A DNA stretch of 64,000 nucleotides from Nipponacmea schrenckii (taxonomy: Eukaryota; Mollusca; Gastropoda; Lottiidae), in assembly GCA_030562195.1 (NCBI GenBank), contig CM060203.1, positions 13,954,534 to 14,018,533 on the forward strand, given 5' to 3'. Positions 1 through 15,600 of this stretch are shown in pieces (position 1 is the stretch's first letter; the number at the start of each line of letters is the position of its first letter). Both the position numbers and the translations under genes were made by a program. The notes under the pieces are model-generated. The model saw only the letters and a list, made by a program, of their open reading frames with translations. It searched no databases and was not told where the DNA came from.

Positions 1-3424
<3,424 letters not shown>

Positions 3425-3660
3425 ATTTGCTGTAAGAAAACAATGAAATCAGAACTGTTCTTGTAAGATAAAACGAAATAAACTACTATTTCTTCTTGAG
3501 TGCGAAATTTGTTAAGCGAGCTCCGCCATATTAGATCTCGTGAATTATCGCGAGACTTAGGTGTGGTGTGCAGAAAAATGGCGACGAACCTTGAAGTTTT
3601 TAAGATTGAAATGATGTAGACATGAATTAAAGACAATACCGAGAAGATAAGTCTATCAAA
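3425..3660. promoter_or_regulatory. Divergent promoter between CNPPD1 and DIP2
   Basis: The two start codons lie 236 bp apart on opposite strands. The interval is less AT-rich than its surroundings around 3510-3600. It holds an imperfect palindrome of TCTCG and CGAGA half sites (3536-3555, including TCGCGAGA at 3548-3555), which resembles the metazoan TCTCGCGAGA core-promoter element. Two YY1-like sites face opposite directions: GCCATATT at 3526-3533 (read on minus as AATATGGCGGAG) and AAAATGGCGAC near 3577-3584. There is no obvious TATA box. A CNPPD1 acceptor sits at 3430-3431, so its first exon is untranslated and starts within this interval. The DIP2 ATG at 3661 has A at -3 and G at +4. 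TATA-less, YY1-bearing divergent promoters are typical of housekeeping genes; that is inference here. Confidence 0.65.
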
Positions 3661-6600
3661 ATGGCAGACCTTGATATAGATGCATCTCAACTTCCTGATG
3701 ACGTTCGTGAAAAGCTTGCAGAACTAGATCTAGAACTCTCAGAAGGTATGGTATCAGACAGACCTTTTCATAAATTTCCTTTATTTTGTTTTTCCATTAT
3801 TTTTTGGAACATGACTGTTGACACAAAAGAATATTCTGCGAGTCCATGGTACTATATCGACTATCTGATGAACATTTTGAATCACAAACTGCTTATTACC
3901 CTAGATTTTTTTATGTAGTTTATCCAGAATTTTCTCATAAAGCCTTATTTATTCATAAAGATCAAGCAAGCACTGACTCATTTTAATTTAATTTAAATTG
4001 ACTTGTCTATTGTCAAAAGTACATTTATCATAAACCTTGACCTAGTCTTTAAAAAGGATGGCCTTAACGGCTTAACAAGCCTTAGGCATCTTTTGTAGTT
4101 CAATTTCAATATGTACACAATAGATTTCAAGTGTGAAGCAATGTTAAAATAACTGAAAGTCATCAAAGAACTTCGGCTAATATAGTCTGAAAAACTCTGA
4201 CCCTATCCGGAATGCCTTAGACAAGTGACAGCTAGTCCCCTAATGGTCATGGAAAAATTTACAATTTCTCGTGAGGACTGCAAGGCAGTTTAAATGCCAG
4301 AAATATTTAAAAATTGAGCATGTTGGCTGATCTCTTAATTGTTCATAAGATGCAAGATTTCCTCTGAAGATTAAGAATAATTGGTTTGGAGGTATTGTTA
4401 CCTATAAAAGATAATACTGAGTTAAGAGGTTCTGTAGTTTATATATGGTTGATAATTTACAATGGCGTTTTTCATTATGGTATCTGATTTAGTTCACATT
4501 CATTTTCAATACCGGTATGTATTTAAGATTTGTCACCATTTAACAGCTAGTTTGGAACTTGTTTTAAAAGGGAAACTACTGACTGATTCTGTGCTGGTTT
4601 TGATGAAAGATAGCTTAGTGACAACTTTTTGTTTTCTTGGATTTTCACCTTGAAGCCTTTTTACCATTTTTTTTTTCATCTGACCCATATACCGGTACTG
4701 ATATAAACAGTTCTCAGTTATGGAATATAATCATTCAAAAAAGTCATGGTAGTTCACACAGTCCTGTGCAATTTTGCACATTTGGGTTGAATTTTGATTG
4801 GATAGAGGGGTGTTTCTATTGATATTATACGGTACCGGTACAAAACTTTATATTTCATTGATTTTAAGCTTAGGCAAACATATTAAGGCCTAAAGGATAA
4901 AAAAAAACTTTTATCAGATATTCTGATGAAATTGAAAAGACGGCAGGACTTGAAAACATTCTTTTTAATAACTCATATCCTGCACTCTATCTAGAGAACT
5001 TGCAGCTCTCATTAAACTGGGTTATAGAACAAGACTAATGAAACAGTCTATCCTGTTTATCAACCTATGTTGTATTGAACTAAGAGATTAGGAAGAGAGG
5101 GTCAAACCCAGCCCTCATTAACGTTGACAAAAACATCAGGTTTTACTGTAAACATGACCAGAATGAATCCGATTGAGATAAAAGGAAATGGTGAAGGCTA
5201 ATAGTTGAGCTTTTTTCTCAATGTTTGTTTACTTTTCCTTCCTGTAAAAGCTTGCAAATGTTAGATATGGACCAAGTAGACTTTCTGGTACTCGTCAAAA
5301 TATAAGTTTCGATTGTTTTATTGATGTTCAAGCTACAGTTTTTTTTATATCCGAGTTCAATTTTGTGAATGAGGCAGATGGGATGCTTCTTGCAATTTTC
5401 ACACCTACAAAAGGTTTTGAATGATAATATAGAGTCGTTATTTGGCCCAAGTCTGAAACTAGGCAAAGATGCTTAATAAACAATTTGTACTTTTCATTTT
5501 CAAGTTTTAAACAAATTTAATTTGATCAAGTAGATGTGTGGATGTAAATAGATTTTAGAATTTTTTAATGTTGAATTTTTGTAATACTTTTTACCTAGTG
5601 ATTAAAATGAGCTTTAAGACAAATTTTCATGGATTTAACAAATTTGAAAATTCAAAATAAAATGGACTGATTATTAAAAACATTCTTGAGAATAAGAAAT
5701 TTGATTCACTGTTGGAAAATGTTTATCAATTGGACTGGTTATTAATTAGACAAATGTTTGGTCTGAGTAATTGTTGTTGATATATGAACTAGAAAGGAAA
5801 TGGAGGTGTATGTTATGACTCATTGGTCAGTTAAAATTCATGTTAAAGTAACTGAGGGGGATTTAATGATTTATAACATATGTTACAAGTTGTTTATTTG
5901 ACTTAGTGTTAGTTAAATTGACTAACTATAATAGAAGCTTACTCAAGAAATATGCCTCAGAAGGGTTGGGTGGGAGATGGCCCTAAATTAAGAAGTCTCT
6001 TTAGTTTTGGCCTTGAAGGATAAAAGCAACTTGGGGTTGGAGGCCAACAGATTTCAGAGCTTCTTAGATCAATTTTAAGCATTAGAGAGCTCAACATTCA
6101 CTTCAAGATGTACCCTACCTTTCATATGCCTGAAAGGAGTGGGGTCATTGGCCCAATGCATATTCAAAAATGGCCACTGGATATACTGATGCACAGCAGC
6201 ATATAATGGTATGTTTAAGGCATTGTAAAGGGTTTTTATACTGACACCGATAACATCGATTTACCCTATCCCCCATCTCCATAATAGTGAAGGTATTGTT
6301 TGAGCTTTGTAACAGCTTGACATTGTGAAGATGGCCATGCCCCCTTCCTCCATTAGATACATTATAAGATAAGTTTAAGGTAAACTGTATTATGATAAGA
6401 GTATAAATATTTAGTATATAGAATGATGGTGTAACACTGTGTCTATCTGTCTGTTATTCTTATCTTGATAGAAAACATTGGTACTGAATCTTGTACTAAG
6501 TTGTTTCTAGGGTTTAGTTTTAATGTTGTCTTGATTATCTTTTGATAACAATGTCAAGCTATTACAAACTTTGTACTTAGGCGGTTGGAAAAAATATTTA

Positions 6601-9600
6601 TGGTTCCAGTTTCCCGACCGACCCTACTCCGAACCCAGCGAGCCAAAAGATTTTATAGAGTGTTTCAAAAAAAATATTTCAAATTTCGACCGACCCTATT
6701 CCATTCACATCGATAAAATCTTTTATGGACTGATGATTATTATATTATCATTGACTGAATACGTTCAATTATATAATCACTAATTAGGCCCAGTCTTACT
6801 TAGTTTTCTTGATATATATTCAGTTCATTATCTCCCGATTATCTCCACACAATGACCTGAAGTGACAGACCCAATCTAACATTACAACTCCACGGCCTAC
6901 AGTGTCTGGAGGACGAAGACTATCATGGAATATGTGCTATTAATAAAGTATTTCACGATTAAACCAGACACGCCGATGCCTGTGTATTTCACACACACGG
7001 GCTATAAATATCTGTAAAGATGAACGAGACTACGCAAGGGACATTGATTTCATTGGTTCTGTTTATAACTGGTATGTCTCGATCAATTCCAGACCTACAT
7101 GTTTCAGGTACTATCATTTACATGCATGCAGTCAGTAAGGGTCCAATACGACCGAGACTATGCTATCCCCGGACATTTCCGTACACCATAGAATTATAAA
7201 TAATATTTATAACTCTATGCCGTACACTGCCAATTTACATTTATAAATAAAATACATGTAAATTTCATACATAATGAATTCTAATGACTTTTGATTTACA
7301 AATTACAATAAATTTGGCTCACAAGACCCGAAGTTTATATTATTGTCAAGTCAAGATGGCTACCAGTACTACAAAATCTAATTATTATTCAGGCTTCTGT
7401 TAATCATATCGGAATTGCAACAAACTGTAATTTGCCACGTTGGAGTATGATATGTGCTACCGAAATTGACACCCTGCATTCTATTTATGATTTATGACAT
7501 GCAGCTCCCTTATTATTTCTGATTTATATAAATGATATTGTTAACAACATAAGATCGAACATAAGACTATTTGCGGATGACACAAGCCTGTACCTCAAAG
7601 TTGATGACCCAACAGTGAGTGCGATTGTCCTAAATGAAGATCTAGAAAGAATAAGTACCTGGGCGAAGACGTGGCTGGTGTCCCTCAACCCGCTGAAAAC
7701 TGAAACACTAGCACTTTCTACTAAACAAACTCCTGTTCTGCCTACACTAAAATTAGACGACGTGCCTATCAAAGAAGTGGATTTTCATAAACATTTAGGT
7801 CTTATTTTTCAAATAAACTGTCAATGGGATAAGCATATAAATGAGATTTTAACAAAAACTGGAAGGGCTGTTAACTGTCTTAGATCACTAAAATATCGTC
7901 TTAATAAGAAATCATTGCAGACTATGTATTTTTCATTTATTTTACCTATTTTCGATTATTGTGACGTAATATGGGATGGGTGCACTGCAAAACTAAAAGA
8001 TTTGTTAGAAAACCTCCAATTAGACGCACTCAGGACTATATGTGGGGCTGTTAGGGGTACCAGTCACAGGTTATTATATCAAGAAATGGGTGTAGTAACG
8101 CTACAAGAAAGACGACACCGCCATAAACTAATCATGATGTACAAAATTTATCACAATCTTACTCCGAATTACCTTACTGATCTGATACAAATAACTGATA
8201 CACCATACAACTTGAGAAATACCAACAACTTGAAACAATATAAATGTAGAACTGAGCTTTTTTATAGATTAGGGTGGTTGAAAGTAACAAGTTACTGTTC
8301 AACAGAAGGCACTGGCACAGGGTTAAAGTTGAGTTCACTATTGTTAAGTAAATTGTTAGCATGTTAAATTACTTGTAATATAGACCTTACCGTCTGGAAT
8401 TAGAGACAGGAATAACCTTTCTGGTGATTTAAAAATTCTTCCTTCAATAAATTCTTTTAAAGCAGCTCTTAAATCTAATGACATCCTGATACCCACATCA
8501 TATTCATTTGGCTCTCGAAAAAATCAAATTTTGCATGCTCGCCTTCGTCTTTCTTGTAGCGACCTAAATGGACATAGATTCCTTCGACACATTTCGGACA
8601 ATCCTACCTGCTCTTGTGGTCACTCTTTCGAAAATCCTGAACACTTCTTACTATTCAGATGTACGAAAAACTACTCTCGACCGCTTAAAACCTACCGACC
8701 TATCCATAAACATACTTCTTTTTGGAACAGCTTGCCAACAATCAACTTTAACCATATTTGACCAAGTGCATAATTTTATCGAACGCAGTAAAAGGTTCTG
8801 AACAACTCTAACACTCAATATCACCAGCAAAGAGATGTAGATAGCTATGTATAAATGTTTAATTGATTACAATGTTGTTTTCATTATCTTAATTTATTAT
8901 GTATCACACACTGAGCTATTACGAACTTCTAACTTATACCATGACTGTAACAGTCTCTGCAACAGTATCCACATTTTGGAGCTAGTCTAGTGCTGTACTA
9001 TCAGTGGCTTTTTTTACCATTACAGTCCTTACTGATGCAGGCTTTATTTTGTGAATGAATTTATTTTTCTCTTGGCATTTGTTAAAATCTTACAGTTGGC
9101 AATATGGAATTTGGAAATTCAAATACAAGGAAAAGGAAAAAATCTTGACTAAATAAAAACAAGACCAATTTTCTTCAATGACCTATTCATATCTAAATTT
9201 GGAAAAAGTTAATAGTTTAAAAACCTGCTGTTGTAAATAATAAACCATTGTGTGCTGAAATAAACTTCCTTTTTTACATTACACTTACATATATTTTCTT
9301 CTAACCTTTTGTGAGATTAGATAAGACCTATTCTTTCTATTCAATTTCTCAAGATAATGTCTTTCTGTAGATAGCACAAGAAATTTTAAAGGGGCATTTC
9401 AGTGTTTAAAGTAGTTTAGGAATGGTCAGTATTAATGAATCCAGTTCTCAAGAATGGCCAATATGGGTATTTATTCATACTAAATGAACTTACCTGGTGT
9501 CATAAAGTAACAGAATCTCTGTAAACTCTAGAAATCAATATGAAGTGTTTTTTAATAATCAATTGCATTTTTTTTTTATTTATCAGAATATATAAGGATT

Positions 9601-12600
9601 CTGTTATGTTTTTTTTATGGCAGCAGGTATATCTACTGATGATTATATAATGTGCTCTTATTGGCCACGTTTAAAATTTTGAAAGTTAATATTAATTCTA
9701 AGATTCCTTCAAATATACACAGCATTTATCAATTAAATATTTATTCAAAGGTATTGACTTTAAAATTCTATTTCCCTGTATATAATGACTTATTAAGTCA
9801 AAATATTTTTCAAGTGTTAGCTGTTTAATGCTTTAAAATAATTTGCATTTAAAAGTCAGTTGATATGCATATATTCTTTTGATGTTAGAATAGACAATTT
9901 TTCTTAAGGATAAAAATGTTAGGGTACAGCTTTGTGAGTTACAAGTTTGTTCATCCTATTTTGTCTTAATAACTGCTTATACAGCTGAGAGAGCTCAAAT
10001 TTAGCTATCTTTTTACTGTGTAGTCACATAATTATTTACTAACAGCTGAGGGAGCTCAAATTTAGCTATCTTTTTACTGTGTAGTCACATAATTATTTAC
10101 TAGCAGCTGAGAGAGCTCAAATTTAGCTATCTTTTTAATGTGTAGTCACATAATTATTTACTAACAGCTGAGAGAGCTCAAATTTAGCTGTCTGTATAGT
10201 CAAATAGTTATTTACTAACAGCTGAGAGAGATCAATTTAGCTATCTGTATATAATTATTTACTAACAGCTGAGAGCTTAAATTGAACTATTTGCATAGTC
10301 ACATAATTATTTATTAACAGCTGAGAGCTCAAATTTGACTATCTACATAGTCACTTAATTATTTATTAACGGCTGAGAGCTAAAATTTGACTATCTGTAT
10401 AGTCACTTAATTAATTATTAACAGCTAATACTATTCAATTTCAAATATAATGCTAGAATCATGTAAGAAGACCTCTTTACTATCCTTTAAAGATTTGATA
10501 TTATATTAAAAGCCCACCTGGAGTATATTACTATGATCTCATTTGTATTAAGGGTATTAAAAGGGATTACCTGACTTTAGGAGTGAGAGATTTCACAAAT
10601 GAGCAATTTATTGTCAGCATGTTCAGTCATGTGTAAGAAATGATTCATACCCTGTTCAAGGTGAATTAATTCAACCTGAGATAAGTGAAGTCACTTTAAA
10701 ACTTATTCCTTTCTAATTAACACAAGAAAGACATTTAAATTTTCATTATATAATATATATGGTTGACGTAACTAAACAAATGATGTCATTTAAGCAACAT
10801 ACACTCTTACTAATTGCAATAAAACCTCAATAAATATTACTATGCTGTGAGGTTTTATTGCAGTTAGTAAGAGTGTTTGTTCGTTTGTTTAGTTACGTCA
10901 ACCAATGGCGACTATGCGGCTGCTCCCTCTCCAATGACCTTGAATAAGTTAATCTGAATAATAAGCTCTGTTAATGGGTACCAGTATGGATAATCCAGGA
11001 AAAATTAATGCCAAAGGACCTACTAGTAGAAAAGATCCCTTACTGTGAAACTAAGTTTTTATTCATGAAAAATGTAGTGTCTCTTTCTTTTTAGAAACAG
11101 ATATTGTTTCATGATAAACTTTAATAAAGGGATTATTGACATTTCATTTTATGATTCAACTGATAAAGAAGCATTTTCTGCTAATTTTTATATCAATACT
11201 TGTATTTTGACCTGTGCTACAAATAAGAGGAAAGTGTTTTGAATAACTTATTCACCAGCTTTATAAAGGAGGTTTTCTGAACTGTGTATCATGTCCCAGA
11301 TGGCATACTAAAAACGATTCTTGAAAATGTCTCTTACAGTCCCTTTTGATATGAATACCCTTCATTTATTTGTTAGATCGGTAAAAAATAGTCGATTGTT
11401 GATTTTTGTATACCCTGTATGATGAATTACTTCTATTAATTATGATAAAGTATGCTGGTTACATCTAAATTTAGTCTTATATAGGCGTTAGTTGTGAATT
11501 ATAATATTAGTTATTTAGATTGATGAGGTTATACACTAGTAAATTGGTTAGGTCTACCACTGCTACTACAAGTACTTTCAATTGTAAAAGTCATAAAATG
11601 AGTATTGTTTAGTTTATTATAAGCTTTTATTTGGTGTCTTGAACATTCAAAAATTAACCAAGTTGTTGAAGCAAACAAAATGAGTTTTTCGAGAAGAATT
11701 AGACATTGATTATTGATTGTGTCACAAAATGCCAGCTCTGGAGTGGGCAGGTCAGAAAGTTAATCTACCAAATATCCAAGAGCCCCTTGTTAACCATAAC
11801 TGAAGTGGTTATTTTGATAATAAAATGGAACAAAAATGTGGTCTAATTTTAAGAAGACTGAAAAAGACGGAAACCTCTAGTCTTTTGCATAACATAATAT
11901 ATTCTAAAATGTTCATGTTTTATTATGATAGGCTACTTTCAGTTTATCCCCTAAAAATTGATGTTAAAGGAGATGTTCACTGCCATATTTGTTTGTATCT
12001 AGGTGACATGGACTAATATCAACCTCTTTTAAGAAGAGTTCCTCAAAAAAATTTGTTGACTAGCCATTCGCTTACTTTGCTCAGGATATTTTTTTAACGG
12101 CTAATATGAAAAAGTGGGTTTAAAACAAAACCATTTGTATTATAATTTGTATGGTTGTTTGCATTATGCCATATTTGATTGCAGCCGAGTAACATGGACT
12201 GATTTCAACTTCTTTAAGAAGAGTTTCACAAAAACCATTTGATTGACATAACATAACTGCCCTGGAAGCTTTTGAAGGTTGTAAATAGCTAGTGCTCACA
12301 CGAATAGTGATTTTTGCTGTTCGACTATTCGATGGCATAATTCGATTTGTATTCGATTAATCGACGATATTTTCAATGAGAAGATTGTATTGAAAAATCA
12401 GCTTTTATATCGGTGAAATTTGCCCGTTTTCTTTCTTGCAATACAGATTTACAACAGTACTATAAATACCTCGCTTTGAAAGGGTATTTCATGACATACC
12501 ATTTTTATTTATTACATGCCGGTTGCGTTTTGACAAACAATAAAGTCGGTAATTAATAGAAAAAAAAACGTATTCAGTTCTAATTGGTAAAAAAAATCGA

Positions 12601-15600
12601 AGTACCAAAATAAAAGAAAGTCATCGGAAGTGAACCTTCTTCATCTGATTGGATAATAACATGTTTCTATTTATACTAGCTAATCAAAAGTTAAATACTT
12701 TGATTATCCAGCACTTGTTTTATAAACGAGATGCGACACTGAGAGACTTGACAACACAATCTATACATAACTTGGTACGGGGATTATCTCGAAATAATTC
12801 TTGCTAAATTGCAAAATTTCTCCTCATAATCTTGTGCTAATCAAAGCGGTCTGTATTTCCAGGCATGAGGTTAAAATAGATCCACGTTTAGTTGTTTGTC
12901 TACGTTTGGGTAGAAAACTGAACGTTTAATTCTTAAAAACTAAATTACACTGCGGTTGATAAGACCAAATTGATTCCGGTTGATTCGTCCTATATCCGGG
13001 CCGGTTCGTCTAAGTATATTTTACAACGCACAACTAGTAATTTGTAATCTTAGAACTAGGATAACCAACAGTAGTAATCAAGAGATATTTTGTGCGAATT
13101 TATGTACAATTTTGAAACATCAGTAGCAGTTTGGGGTGATTTATTTAAAGTTAAATATTTCTAAACAACGCTCTTGCATTAGCCGGCATATTTGTTTGAC
13201 TGCCGTTATAAAGACAATGTTATTCAAAGGGGAGGTTTCAAAACGTCGGAATTTATTATCATTTAATCTTGTTTATGGGCGAATAATTGAATAGTAAAAT
13301 CCGATTCGAATATTCGCGAAAAAAGGTTTTGAATACTATTAATCGATTATTCGTGTGAGCACTATAAATAGCTAACATGACTAGAAAGTGGGTTAATAAG
13401 CCAATAAGTTATTATTATAATTTGCAAGTTTGTTTATTGACAGACTAGTAAAGAGAGTAAATAAACAAATGACATGTCAGTATTTAAAATGACGGTGTAA
13501 TAGAGGTGTGTATTTAAATAAAATGTAATATCAGTATTAAAATATATAATGAGGATTGTCATGGGATTGATAAGAGGTTTTCTAAACTTTTTATGTATAG
13601 TCAGATGAGGGTTGGTAAGCCAATAAGTTATTATTATAATTTGTAAGTTTGTTTATTGACAGACTAGTAAAGAGAGTAAATAAACAAATGACATGTCAGT
13701 ATTTAAAATGACAGATGACTGTGGATATTCTGTTTCGTTAACAAAATTAGGCGTTTTAGGGTATAACTATAGCAATATTAGCTGCTGCTAATAATATTAA
13801 AAATCCCTAGGTTTAAACAGTATTTTATTAACAGAGATATAATGGTACATATAGTAATACATATAATGGGATGCAGTAACAAGACAGAGACTGCTTATAT
13901 AAAACATCCCTTCTGAAAGATGTGTAATTAGATAGGTAAAGACGTAATATTTAGTATATATATGAGATATATGAAGAGAATTGTCAATAAACATGTTTCT
14001 AGAGTCAACTCTAGTCAGGTATAAACTAGGTAAACCAGTTATTCATGTTCCTTATTAATTATAACACTGCCGTCTCGGATAGGATTTTTTACATCAAACC
14101 ATCCTTCCTTGAAATCTATCAGTTTATTTGACTTAAAATCACCTAATGTGATATTGATATCTTTAAATTATAAAATGTGTTTAGATGACTGTGTTTTTTA
14201 GCCTAGTTCGCTGTTTTATTCAGATAGTTTATGTATCCAATCAGATTGCTGTATTTCTTTAAATCTGGATTTTATTTTAGTTCTGTTAAGGAGAATAAGG
14301 ACAATGAGTAACATTGTATTCGGATATAATGGCTGGGATTGGTGTAGAGATACACGTAAGAATCACAGTTCTATTGCTTTAGGAATCTTGGAAAAAAAGC
14401 TGTAGAAAAAGACAAGGTTTTATCAGACTTTTTTTTTTTTCTATCACCTTACCTTTCTTTTTAATTTCAGGTGATATAACACAAAAAGGATATGAGAAAA
14501 AACGCTCCAGACTTCTTACACCTTATGCTAAACAGCAAGCCCATGGTTAGTATTGTCCTGTTGTTCAAAAATGTAATTATCTTTTATTTGATCTAGGTTT
14601 TAGTTTTTAATCTGGTGTAAAGCCAATATTAAGAATGGCTAACCCCGTTTGACAAAGTGAAAACTGATGCAGATGCATTTTGTTTTGACATGTTTTTCAC
14701 TCTGACCATCTTTACGAGATTTTCAGTTTGCAATGATTGACACTGTTTCCTGAAAATTTTATGAGTACAGGGTATTAAAATATCATTAATTATTTTGCAG
14801 GGGCAGGACCGAGTGCTCCGAGTCCATCAACTGCTGCCCAGAGACGAGCACAACGTCGATTAACACGAGAAGATAATAGATATCATTCAGGTTAGTTGGA
14901 CCAAGTCTAGTAATTCATGTTTCCATAACTTTTTTCAGAAATTGCGTTGAAAACTTTCCAATATGTCACATGAAAGCCTGGCAAATACTTGGTTTCTGTA
15001 CAAAAATGTAATTAGCACCTACTTACCATGAAAATTTGGAATTTCGTAAAAATGGGCATGCTCGAAAAGGAAGAGAAAGGAGAATTTCTAGAAATAGCAC
15101 AGACTATATTTGTATACAATCATTAGCATAAATTATTGTTGTGGTGTGAGTCCTAGTAATTGTTTTACTGCCAAATCATTGGAATATTCTTCTTAGAGTT
15201 ATCTCCCTGCAGATACAATTTCTGTCCCAAATTGAAACTGGTTAGCCACACTATCAAAAGCACTGGTGATCACTGTCATCTTGGTATTAATTAGTCAAAA
15301 ATGTAAGATACCTGTACTTAGAATGTACTAAGAATAGACTAAATAATATTAAGTATCTTTATATAACACAGACCAATTCTAACTTAAGGATTTAGTCTAT
15401 AACTGTATGTAATATGAATACTAGTGCGTAAATATCTTTACATCAAAAGTTAAACCTAACTAAAGTGGCTAAAAATTTTAAAATAAAAACTAATAATAAA
15501 ATAAAATGAATGAAAGTTTGGACTGGCATTCTTTTTAGGAACTTTGATACAATAAAAATTGATGTGAATTTTTGTTGTAGAAATACGGACGGAGGCAGTG

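Noticed and set aside
9981..10430. CRISPR-like array
   Set aside because: Whole units repeat without unique spacers, in a eukaryotic intron; an ordinary minisatellite. The same holds for the arrays at 25971, 31885, 40198 and 44335.
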